NCBI GenBank assembly: GCA_003167305.1
Contig: PMTP01000174.1
Coordinates: 8,835-14,063, forward strand
Direction: 5' to 3'
DNA: 5,229 nt
Source of the DNA: Acidobacteriaceae bacterium
Lineage (GTDB): Bacteria; Acidobacteriota; Terriglobia; Terriglobales; Acidobacteriaceae
The notes beneath the pieces were generated by a model. It was not told the origin of the DNA. It did not search any database and saw only the letters and a program-made list of their open reading frames with translations. Positions within the stretch are counted from its first letter, which is position 1. Every line of letters starts with the position of its first letter. Shown in pieces: positions 1 to 5,229 of this stretch. The translations under genes were made by a program, and so were the position numbers.

Positions 1-33
1 TTCAGCCGCGTGCACAGGTTCGGTCCGCAATGA
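1..33 (+). CDS. 3' end of an upstream gene, possibly a CcsA/HemX-like cytochrome c assembly protein (partial)
   Basis: From base 1 the frame is open for ten codons (FSRVHRFGPQ) and then stops at TGA 31-33. That TGA overlaps the hemA start codon as ATGA, the same junction type seen between hemA and hemC, so this is probably the tail of another member of the operon. The short tail, with a Ser-x-x-His-x-Phe pattern after a presumed last membrane helix, resembles what I recall of CcsA/HemX-like membrane proteins, which often precede hemA in bacteria. Ten codons are too few to prove either coding or family. The alternative is non-coding 5' leader of hemA, but no clear promoter or strong Shine-Dalgarno is visible in these 29 bases. 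Confidence 0.4.
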   Translation, partial: FSRVHRFGPQ

Positions 34-1355
34 GCCTGGTCCTTATCGGCGTCAACCACAAGACCGCGCCCATTGAGGTGCGGGAGCGGATCGCCATCTC
101 GCGCGACGATCTGCCGGAGACCACGCGCGCACTGGCCGCCGTGCCCGGCGTCTCCGAGTGCATGATCGTCTCGACTTGTAATAGGGTCGAGATTCTGGCC
201 GCGGTGGAGCCGGATGCTGCTGGCCTGGCTGGTTTTTTGCAGCGGCATTTTGGCCTGGACCCGGCGCTGCTGGCTCCGCACCTCTACGAGCATCGCGACC
301 AAGAGGCCGTGCGGCACTTGTTCCGCGTGGCCGCCAGCCTGGACTCGATGGTGGTGGGCGAGCCGCAGATTCTGGGCCAGGTCAAAGAGGCCTTCGCCGT
401 GGCGCGCGCGGCAGGCACTGTGGGCGGGCAGCTTGAGCACCTTTTGCAGAGCACCTTTACCGCCGCCAAGAGGGTTCGCACGGAGACGGAGATCGGCTCC
501 AACTCGGTCTCAATCGCCTCGGTGGCCGTGGAACTGGCGCGCAAAATCTTTGGCTCGCTGCAAGGGCGCACGGTTTTTCTGGTGGGCGCGGGCAAGATGA
601 GCGAGTTGGCCGCGCGGCATCTGGTGCAGCAGGGCGCGGGCGCGATTCTGGTGACCAACCGCACGCTGGAGCGCGCGCGGCGCATGGCGGAGAGCTTTGC
701 GGGGCAGGTGATCCCCTTCGAGCAGCTTTACGATGCGGCCAGCCAGGCTGACATCGTGATCAGCTCGACCGGCGCGCCGCATCCGATCTTCCGCCGCGAG
801 CATGGGCAGGCCTTTATGCATCGGCGGCGCAACCGCCCGATGTTCTTTATCGACATAGCCGTGCCGCGCGACGTGGACCCGGCGATGGGCAAGCTGGAGG
901 GCATTTTTGTCTACGACATCGACGACCTGCAAGCCGTGGCCGCGGCGCACATGGTGGAGCGCAGCCGCGAGGCTACCGACGCCGAGGCGCTGATTGCCAC
1001 CGAGGTCGAGCGCTTCCATCAGAGGCTGCTCACCGTCAATGTGGCTCCTGCGATTGTGGCTCTACAACAGCAGGCCGAGGAGATTCGTCAAGCGGAGATG
1101 CGGCGCGCGCAGACCCGGCTGGCTTCGCTGAACGCCGAGCAAATGACTGTCGTCGAAGCGCTGACCCGCAGTCTGGTCAACAAATTTCTTCATCCGCCGA
1201 TGCAGGCGCTCAAGCAGGCCGCGCGCGAGAACGATGCGGCGCGGCTGGAATCGCTGTGTGAGACTTGGTCGCTGCCCGCGGGTACGCCGAATCCTGACAC
1301 AGAGAAAGCGGAGGAAGAGCCAGTGAACGAGAGCAGCGGGGTGGGCCGCCCATGA
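30..1355 (+). CDS. hemA: glutamyl-tRNA reductase
   Basis: NADPH-dependent reduction of glutamyl-tRNA(Glu) to glutamate-1-semialdehyde, the committed step of the C5 route to tetrapyrroles, in the cytoplasm. The 441-residue product has the family N-terminal signature GVNHKTAPIEVRER (7-20), the catalytic cysteine Cys50 in STCNRVE (48-54), and the conserved stretch ending MVVGEPQILGQVK (107-119). The NADPH-binding fold follows with GAGKMSE (186-192), then the helical dimerisation domain (roughly 310-410). It is about 20 residues longer than the E. coli enzyme because of a Pro/Glu-rich tail (about 415-441) lacking recognisable motifs. The ATG at 30 starts exactly at the conserved N-terminus. Upstream there is only a weak AGG, so expression probably depends on translational coupling to the preceding gene (ATGA). 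It overlaps hemC by four bases. No heme regulatory element is visible; any feedback control would be post-translational or upstream of the window. Confidence 0.97.
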   Translation: MSLVLIGVNHKTAPIEVRERIAISRDDLPETTRALAAVPGVSECMIVSTCNRVEILAAVEPDAAGLAGFLQRHFGLDPALLAPHLYEHRDQEAVRHLFRVAASLDSMVVGEPQILGQVKEAFAVARAAGTVGGQLEHLLQSTFTAAKRVRTETEIGSNSVSIASVAVELARKIFGSLQGRTVFLVGAGKMSELAARHLVQQGAGAILVTNRTLERARRMAESFAGQVIPFEQLYDAASQADIVISSTGAPHPIFRREHGQAFMHRRRNRPMFFIDIAVPRDVDPAMGKLEGIFVYDIDDLQAVAAAHMVERSREATDAEALIATEVERFHQRLLTVNVAPAIVALQQQAEEIRQAEMRRAQTRLASLNAEQMTVVEALTRSLVNKFLHPPMQALKQAARENDAARLESLCETWSLPAGTPNPDTEKAEEEPVNESSGVGRP

Positions 1356-2311
1356 ACCTGCGCATCGGAAGCCGCGGCTCTCAACTGGCCCTTTGGCAGG
1401 CCAAAGCCATCGCCGCGCTGCTGCGCGGCCAGGGCCATTCTGTCGAGATCGAGATCATCAAGACCACCGGCGACCGGCTGCAGGAGGTCACCTTCGCGCA
1501 GGTCGGGGCTTTGACTGGCTCCAAAGGTATGTTCACGAAAGAAATTGAGGAAGCGCTGGCGGATGGGCGCGTGGATCTGGCTGTTCATTCGCTCAAGGAT
1601 TTGCCTACCGAGTTGCCGGAGCCGTTTGCGCTGGCGGCGACGCCCCCGCGCATAGACCCGCGCGACGTTTTTGTTTCGGTGAAGTATGAAAATCTGGCGG
1701 CGTTGCCCGAGGGCGCGCGCGTGGGCACCAGCAGCCAGCGGCGGCGCGCGCAGTTGAAGGCCGTGCGGCCCGACATTGAGGCGGTCGAGTTTCGCGGCAA
1801 TGTAGACACGCGGCTGCGCAAGCTGGCCGAAGGGCAGGTGGACGCGATTCTGCTGGCTGCGGCGGGGCTCGACCGGCTGGAAAAGACCGAGTGGGTGCGC
1901 GAGCGGCTGGAGCCGAAGGAGTTTTGCCCGGCGGCGGGGCAGGGAGCGCTGGGCATCGAAATCCGCAAGGACGACGCGGCGACGATGGCTGCGGTTGCCT
2001 TCCTCGACGATGCGGCGACCCGATTTGCCGTGACCGTCGAACGGGCCGCGCTGGCCGCGCTCGGCGGAGGCTGCCAGGTGCCCATCGGCATTCATTGCCG
2101 GCCGTGGCTGAAGGAGGATTCCAGCGCGGATGAGGCTCATTGGGATGAATTCTTTGCCGTCGTCGCCGCTCCCGAAACAGGTGAGTCTGTCCGCATCCAC
2201 CATATCGCGCTCCATGTTGGCGCGGAGCCGGCGGCGCTGGGCCGAAAGATAGCGCAAAAGCTGATCGAAGCAGGCGCGGGTCCGCTGCTTGCCGCTGCCG
2301 GAGGCGCGTAA
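1352..2311 (+). CDS. hemC: hydroxymethylbilane synthase (porphobilinogen deaminase)
   Basis: Condenses four porphobilinogen molecules into the linear tetrapyrrole 1-hydroxymethylbilane, which HemD then cyclises. The 319 residues match the usual length (about 310). Visible family features are IGSRGSQLALWQA near the N-terminus (5-17), the catalytic Asp83 in HSLKDLP (79-85, equivalent to E. coli Asp84), DPRD (102-105), the Arg-rich cofactor/substrate-binding segments GTSSQRRRAQL (125-135) and RGNVDTRLRKL (148-158), and Cys241 in LGGGCQVPIG, which carries the dipyrromethane cofactor. The C-terminal domain 3 is complete. The start overlaps the hemA stop as ATGA and is preceded by a purine-rich GGGGTGGG at 1338-1345, six bases upstream, a weak ribosome site that suits coupled translation. 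All key residues are intact, so it should be active. Confidence 0.97.
   Translation: MNLRIGSRGSQLALWQAKAIAALLRGQGHSVEIEIIKTTGDRLQEVTFAQVGALTGSKGMFTKEIEEALADGRVDLAVHSLKDLPTELPEPFALAATPPRIDPRDVFVSVKYENLAALPEGARVGTSSQRRRAQLKAVRPDIEAVEFRGNVDTRLRKLAEGQVDAILLAAAGLDRLEKTEWVRERLEPKEFCPAAGQGALGIEIRKDDAATMAAVAFLDDAATRFAVTVERAALAALGGGCQVPIGIHCRPWLKEDSSADEAHWDEFFAVVAAPETGESVRIHHIALHVGAEPAALGRKIAQKLIEAGAGPLLAAAGGA
2300..2304 (+). promoter_or_regulatory. Shine-Dalgarno of hemD
   Basis: GGAGG lies six bases before the ATG at 2311, inside the last codons of hemC. It is the strongest ribosome-binding site in the heme operon and fixes the hemD start, whereas hemA and hemC have only weak sites and rely on overlapping stop/start codons. 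Confidence 0.7.
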
Positions 2312-3615
2312 TGAGCGCGCTGCCATTGCTGGGCCGTCGCGTGCTGGTTACCCGTGCCGCGCATCAGGCCGGCAAGCTTAGCGAGGGTTTGCGCGCGCGG
2401 GGAGCTGAGCCGGTCGAGGTTGCGGTGCTGGAGATTCGCGCGCCGGAGAGCTTTGATCCGCTGGACGCGGCGCTGCGCCAGCTTGACAGCTACGATTGGC
2501 TGATTCTGACCAGCGCCAATGCGGTGCGGGCGCTGGCTGAGCGGGCTGCGGCGTTGGAGATTGTGCTGACGCAGCCGGTTCGCTTGAAGGTGGCGGCGAT
2601 TGGCGAAGCAACTGCGGCGGCGGCGCGGCTGATTGGATTGCAGGTAGATTTTGTCCCGGAGGCCTACGTGGCCGAAAGCCTGGTTGAGGGACTGCTGGCA
2701 CAAGCTGCGGGGCAAAGAATACTGTTGGCGCGAGCCGCCGTTGCCCGCGACGTGATTCCGGATGCCTTGCGGGCCGCTGGAGCTGAGGTCGATGTGGTCG
2801 AGGCTTACCGCAACGTGCTGCCCGATGCCGCGCCGGAGCAGCTTCGACTAGCACTGGGGAAGGGAATCGACGCCGTCACCTTTACCAGCTCCTCCAGCGC
2901 AACGCACTTGGCCCAAGCCGCGCGCGTGGCTGGGATTGCATGGCCATTCGCATGCGTTCCGGCGGTTTCGATTGGACCGATTACCAGCCAGACCTTGCGC
3001 GATCTGGGCTGGCCGCCCGCCGCCGAGGCCAATCTCTCCGATATTCCGGGGCTGATTGCGGCTGTCGAGCGTCTCCTGGCACCTACCGAAATCATGCGAA
3101 CATCGCGGCTTCGGCTGACGCCGTCTACGCAGCAGACCCTTCGCCTGGAGTTGGACGACCCTGCCGCCTTTGCGGCTCTTCTGGGGTTGCGTCTCCCCCA
3201 GGACTGGCCCCCCGGCGAGTACGACCGCGGCGCGATTCAGTTTTTTCTGGAAAAGATGATCGAGGGCGGCCCGGGGGCGGTTGGCTGGTATGGCTGGTAC
3301 GCGATTCTCGAAGGCAGCGAACCTGCTCTGGTTGGCTGCGGCGGCTACTTCGGACCGCCGGACGAGTCTGGTTGCGTGGAGATTGGCTACTCCATCTGTG
3401 AGCAATGGAGAGGGCAGGGGCTCGCAAAGGAACTCGTTCAAGCTCTGGTGAACCGGGCATCGGCGCTGGGCGCGAAGAAGATCGTGGCGCATACGACCGA
3501 GGCGAATCCAGCCTCCATCGCGGTCTTGCTCGGATGCGGATTCCAACAGGCGATTGATTCCGAGTCAGAGCAGTTGCAGTTTGAAATTGTAGCTGTTGAT
3601 TCTCTAACCGGCTAA
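2311..3615 (+). CDS. hemD: uroporphyrinogen-III synthase fused to a C-terminal GNAT acetyltransferase domain
   Basis: The N-terminal part (about 1-258) is uroporphyrinogen-III synthase, which inverts ring D of hydroxymethylbilane and closes the macrocycle. It starts with GRRVLVTRA, has TSANAV (67-72), the conserved tyrosine region EAYRN (Tyr166) and TSSSSA (192-197), and ends near ERLLA. After a linker of only a few residues, Met262 opens a GNAT domain of the RimJ/RimL-like type: TSRLRLTP at its start, an acetyl-CoA pyrophosphate loop RGQGLAKE (367-374), and a motif-B segment NPASIAVLLGCGF (from Asn399). The 434 residues compare with about 250 for ordinary HemD. The ATG overlaps the hemC stop (TAATG) and has a good GGAGG site at 2300-2304, six bases upstream. 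No stop or ribosome site lies at the junction, so a true fusion is likely. The acetyl acceptor is unknown. An internal start at 3094 giving a separate acetyltransferase is possible but unsupported. Confidence 0.93.
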   Translation: MSALPLLGRRVLVTRAAHQAGKLSEGLRARGAEPVEVAVLEIRAPESFDPLDAALRQLDSYDWLILTSANAVRALAERAAALEIVLTQPVRLKVAAIGEATAAAARLIGLQVDFVPEAYVAESLVEGLLAQAAGQRILLARAAVARDVIPDALRAAGAEVDVVEAYRNVLPDAAPEQLRLALGKGIDAVTFTSSSSATHLAQAARVAGIAWPFACVPAVSIGPITSQTLRDLGWPPAAEANLSDIPGLIAAVERLLAPTEIMRTSRLRLTPSTQQTLRLELDDPAAFAALLGLRLPQDWPPGEYDRGAIQFFLEKMIEGGPGAVGWYGWYAILEGSEPALVGCGGYFGPPDESGCVEIGYSICEQWRGQGLAKELVQALVNRASALGAKKIVAHTTEANPASIAVLLGCGFQQAIDSESEQLQFEIVAVDSLTG

Positions 3616-4319
3616 CTTTTCCAAGCTTTATCTTTCGCCGTGCAAAGCTGCTCCAGGTTGCAGCGGTCGCATTTGGGTTTGCGCGCTACGCAGACCTGGC
3701 GGCCATGGTGGATGAGTTGATGGGAGAAATCGATCCAACGGCTCTCGGGCAGGATGCGCATCAACTCCTGCTCGACCTTCTGCGGCGTCTCGCACTTGGC
3801 CAGTCCGAGGCGGCGCGCGATGCGGAAGACGTGTGTGTCCACCACCACGCCTTCGGCCTTGCCGTAGGCCACGCCGAGGACGACGTTGGCCGTTTTGCGG
3901 GCCGCGCCGGGGAGGGTGACTAGCTCAGCTAATGTTTGCGGGACCTGTCCCTTGAAATCAGAGACAATCTTGCGTGCCGCGCCTTGGATCGACTTGGCTT
4001 TGTTGCGAAAGAATCCCGTCGTCCGGATGAGAGCTTCGAGTTGCGGCAGCGTTGCCTTGGCCATCTTCTGCGGAGTAGGGAAGCGGCGGAACAACTCTGG
4101 CGTCACCAGGTTCACGCGCACGTCAGTGCATTGCGCGGATAGGATGGTGGCTACCAGCAGCTCCCACGGCGAGTTATGAGTCAGGGCACACACGGCGCGG
4201 GGATAGGCTTCGTCGAGGGCTGCGAGGATGGCGGCGACGCGATCGGGGGCTAGTGAGCTGTGTTGTACACGGAGTTGCTTCTTCGCGGCGGGTTTGCGGG
4301 ATGGATTTGTCTCTGGCAT
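3612..4319 (-). CDS. nth: endonuclease III (DNA glycosylase / AP lyase)
   Basis: Base-excision repair enzyme that removes oxidised pyrimidines and nicks the resulting abasic site by beta-elimination. The 235 residues carry the signature LLVATILSAQCTDVRVN (54-70) and the helix-hairpin-helix segment LPGAARKTANVVLG (136-149) with catalytic Lys142. Asp161 in VDTHVFR is the second catalytic residue. The [4Fe-4S] cluster ligands are Cys210, Cys217, Cys220 and Cys226, with the C-x6-C-x2-C-x5-C spacing of the E. coli enzyme. A Lys-rich extension of about 20 residues precedes the fold, making it longer than E. coli Nth (211). The hairpin has Ala140 where E. coli has Gly, which I consider a tolerated variant. 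It starts 10 bases after the ParE-like toxin gene with no clear Shine-Dalgarno, and its stop codon overlaps the hemD stop codon convergently. Its transcript may come from the toxin-antitoxin promoter. Confidence 0.96.
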   Translation of the reverse strand: MPETNPSRKPAAKKQLRVQHSSLAPDRVAAILAALDEAYPRAVCALTHNSPWELLVATILSAQCTDVRVNLVTPELFRRFPTPQKMAKATLPQLEALIRTTGFFRNKAKSIQGAARKIVSDFKGQVPQTLAELVTLPGAARKTANVVLGVAYGKAEGVVVDTHVFRIARRLGLAKCETPQKVEQELMRILPESRWIDFSHQLIHHGRQVCVARKPKCDRCNLEQLCTAKDKAWKS

Positions 4320-4329
4320 AGCTTGTGTT

Positions 4330-4629
4330 TCAAATTCTTCCGCGCCAGTAACCGGGACGGCGCTTGGCGTGGGCCACAGCGACGACGAGAATGACGTCGT
4401 CTTTCTCCTGAAAAATCACGGAATATGGGAAGTTCGCCAGGATGCGTCTGCGCGTGTTCTTTGTATAAGCGGGGTATAGTTGCGGACGGGAAACAATTTG
4501 TTCCAGCGATTCCCCGATCTCCGTGAGAAACGCATCTACCGCTTCTGGGCTGCGTTTGAAATACCAATCGAAGGCTTCGTTGATCTCCTCTTGGGCCTGC
4601 GACTGGATGCGAATGCGTTTCCGCTTCAT
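4330..4629 (-). CDS. parE: type II toxin, RelE/ParE family (ParE-like)
   Basis: A 99-residue basic protein with the ParE-toxin layout: a short first strand (RIRIQS), two helices (about 12-46) containing EEINEAFDWY and an LEQIVSRP turn, then the beta-sheet segments RRRILANFPYSVIF (60-73) and VILVVAVAHAKRRPGYW (79-95). The ending AKRRPGYWRGR is typical of ParE toxins found with PF09720-type antitoxins. Classical ParE proteins inhibit DNA gyrase, while RelE relatives cleave ribosome-bound mRNA; which applies here cannot be read from the sequence. The ATG overlaps the antitoxin stop as ATGA and there is no Shine-Dalgarno before it, so translation should be coupled to the antitoxin. Nth follows 10 bases downstream. 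Local GC (about 52% over 4441-4560, hand-counted) is lower than in the heme genes, which fits a horizontally mobile cassette. Confidence 0.88.
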   Translation of the reverse strand: MKRKRIRIQSQAQEEINEAFDWYFKRSPEAVDAFLTEIGESLEQIVSRPQLYPAYTKNTRRRILANFPYSVIFQEKDDVILVVAVAHAKRRPGYWRGRI

Positions 4630-4859
4630 CTGGCCAGTCGCGCACGCAAGGGCGCCTTCACTTCTTCCCAGGAATAGGTCACGGCAGTTCCAGCCTCAGC
4701 CTCGGCGACCCGGCGCTCGACCTCCGCCTTCCAGGATGCGTCAATCTCCTCGGCGCTCGATCCGTCACCGGACTGGAGCAGTTCCCCGAGCAGCCAATCG
4801 AGTTCGCCGGGAGGGAGGCGACGAACATCTTCGAGAACTTCAGCGGCGGAACGGTTCAT
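4626..4859 (-). CDS. addiction-module antitoxin (PF09720-like, partner of the ParE-like toxin)
   Basis: The product is 77 residues from the ATG at 4859. It begins MNRSAAEVLEDVRRLPP, a helix-rich N-terminal half, followed by a Gly/Ser linker (31-35) and the family-typical EIDASWKAEVERR (38-50), AGTAVTYSWEEV and a basic end LRARLAR. This is the pattern of the 'putative addiction module component' antitoxins, small labile proteins that mask a ParE/RelE toxin. Its stop overlaps the toxin start (ATGA), the antitoxin-first order usual for such pairs. A longer form from GTG at 4883 (85 residues, adding MVPRYNLS) is possible. I prefer the ATG because the family normally starts at this point and a TACAAT box and an inverted repeat lie between the two candidate starts. 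The DNA-binding mode is not evident from motifs. Confidence 0.8.
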   Translation of the reverse strand: MNRSAAEVLEDVRRLPPGELDWLLGELLQSGDGSSAEEIDASWKAEVERRVAEAEAGTAVTYSWEEVKAPLRARLAR

Positions 4860-4865
4860 GGATAG

Positions 4866-4871
4866 ATTGTA
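4866..4871 (-). promoter_or_regulatory. candidate -10 box of the toxin-antitoxin promoter
   Basis: Reading the minus strand, TACAAT sits six bases before the antitoxin ATG at 4859. That would place transcription start at or next to the A of the ATG, giving a leaderless or nearly leaderless mRNA. This would also explain the absence of a Shine-Dalgarno. No convincing -35 hexamer is found 16-18 bases upstream (the sequence there is CCCCAC-like), so the call is tentative. Confidence 0.33.
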
Positions 4872-4875
4872 GCGC

Positions 4876-4896
4876 GGAACCACCTGCGGTGGGGCC
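4876..4896. promoter_or_regulatory. inverted repeat, candidate operator of the toxin-antitoxin genes
   Basis: On the plus strand, CCACC (4880-4884) and GGTGG (4888-4892) form a perfect 5-bp inverted repeat around TGC. With GG (4876-4877) and CC (4895-4896) it extends to 7 matching pairs out of 9. It lies just upstream of the TACAAT box, where a bound antitoxin or toxin-antitoxin complex would block RNA polymerase, as in other autoregulated type II modules. The GTG alternative start of the antitoxin falls inside it. Confidence 0.35.
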
Positions 4897-4984
4897 AGCG
4901 ATTTTCTCTAGCCTCGGAAGCTGGACTTGGGCACCCGACTATGGGCTTGGATTTTACGAGCTTGGTGTGCTTGGTGGACATTAC

Positions 4985-5229
4985 TCAAGCTTCAATCAGT
5001 TTGCCACTGAGCCAGCCGCCGAGTTTCTCAACCGGCAGGCGGACGCTGATGAAGAACTGGCCGAAGAGAGCGTAGACGGCGCTGACTTCGTCGAAGCGCA
5101 TCTCGTAGATGAGCTTTTTGAAGATCACCGGGTCGTCGGCGAAGAGGTCCACGCCCCACTCCCAATCGTCCATGCCGATGGAGCCGCTAATGATTTGCTT
5201 CACGACGTCGCCGTAGCGGCGGCCGATGA
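4985..5229 (-). CDS. hemQ: HemQ-like coproheme decarboxylase / chlorite dismutase family protein (C-terminal part)
   Basis: The frame is open from the right edge for 80 codons to the stop at 4985, so the N-terminal and heme-binding parts lie outside the window. The visible part begins IGRRYGDVV, then [20 protein letters not shown], then [20 protein letters not shown], and ends in VRLP and a short tail. These are hallmark C-terminal segments of the HemQ branch of the chlorite dismutase family. HemQ converts iron-coproporphyrin III (coproheme) to protoheme by two oxidative decarboxylations, the last step of the coproporphyrin-dependent pathway. The proximal His and other active-site residues cannot be checked here. 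True chlorite dismutase activity is less likely given the setting near hemACD. The gene opposes the heme operon in orientation and is separated from nth by the toxin-antitoxin module. A GTG at 5203 in this frame is an internal valine, not the start. Confidence 0.85.
   Translation of the reverse strand, partial: IGRRYGDVVKQIISGSIGMDDWEWGVDLFADDPVIFKKLIYEMRFDEVSAVYALFGQFFISVRLPVEKLGGWLSGKLIEA

Larger units (their letters stand above)
4860..4984. other. intergenic region between hemQ and the toxin-antitoxin pair
   Basis: About 125 bases without a supported gene. Besides the candidate promoter and operator at its left end, it holds three copies of GCTTGG (4945-4950, 4960-4965, 4969-4974), the last two extended to GCTTGGTG. 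Short complements to these (CAAGCT) lie at the hemQ stop. No stem followed by a T-run that would make a strong hemQ terminator is visible, so readthrough from hemQ into the toxin-antitoxin genes is conceivable. Confidence 0.5.

Noticed and set aside
1190..2326. Long open frame on the minus strand (378 codons) opposite hemC
   Set aside because: Its translation is Arg/Gln/Leu-rich with no family motif, and it lies entirely opposite hemC and the hemA end, both of which are well supported. In GC-rich DNA, long antisense frames are expected.
2137..3546. Several open minus-strand frames opposite hemD-GNAT (for example 2137-2715 and 2848-3546)
   Set aside because: Low-complexity Pro/Arg/Gln-rich translations without recognisable domains; they are mirror images of a conserved plus-strand gene.
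3094..3615. Separate acetyltransferase gene starting at the ATG at 3094
   Set aside because: There is no Shine-Dalgarno before it and no stop between it and HemD, so the fused reading is simpler. It is kept as an alternative in the hemD entry.
3647..3664. GCTGC...GCAGC hairpin just beyond the hemD stop as a terminator
   Set aside because: Only a 5-bp stem with an 8-base loop, no following T-run, and it lies within nth coding sequence.
4228..4479. Plus-strand open frame crossing the nth start and toxin gene
   Set aside because: No family resemblance and it conflicts with two well-supported minus-strand genes.
4959..4991. AGCTTG...CAAGCT pairing near the hemQ stop as a terminator
   Set aside because: Six base pairs around a loop of about 21 bases, no U-tract on the minus-strand transcript, and one arm lies within the hemQ coding end.
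1..5229. CRISPR array, tRNA/rRNA genes, riboswitch or insertion sequence
   Set aside because: I saw no regularly spaced repeats, cloverleaf-like segments, transposase motifs or terminal inverted repeats anywhere in the window.

Overview
The window is GC-rich and reads as chromosomal DNA of a free-living bacterium. My best guess is an Acidobacteriota member. That guess rests on the tightly overlapping hemA-hemC-hemD order, the style of the HemA and HemC sequences, and a HemQ-type (chlorite dismutase family) heme protein nearby. It comes from remembered family patterns, not a database search. The window is essentially gene-packed; the only non-coding gap of note is about 125 bases at 4860-4984.

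Left part (1-3615, + strand): a heme-precursor operon. Ten codons of an upstream gene end in an ATGA overlap with hemA (glutamyl-tRNA reductase). hemA overlaps hemC (hydroxymethylbilane synthase) by ATGA, and hemC overlaps hemD by TAATG. These enzymes give the first committed step from Glu-tRNA to glutamate-1-semialdehyde, the polymerisation of porphobilinogen, and ring closure to uroporphyrinogen III. The hemD product is unusual: a full uroporphyrinogen-III synthase domain (about 1-258) is fused in frame to a complete GNAT N-acetyltransferase domain (about 262-430).

Right part (- strand, reading right to left): the C-terminal 80 codons of a HemQ-like coproheme decarboxylase enter from the right edge and stop at 4985. 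A short gap follows with a candidate promoter and inverted-repeat operator, then a type II toxin-antitoxin pair (an addiction-module antitoxin of the PF09720 kind and a ParE-like toxin, overlapping by ATGA). Only 10 bases after the toxin comes nth (endonuclease III), whose stop codon overlaps the hemD stop codon on the opposite strand.

The heme genes on the left and hemQ on the right thus flank a DNA-repair gene and a toxin-antitoxin module. I see no RNA genes, CRISPR, insertion sequences or convincing terminators. I did not find a clearly new multi-gene system. The most unusual item is the HemD-GNAT fusion, followed by the regulatory architecture in front of the toxin-antitoxin pair and the placement of that pair directly upstream of nth.
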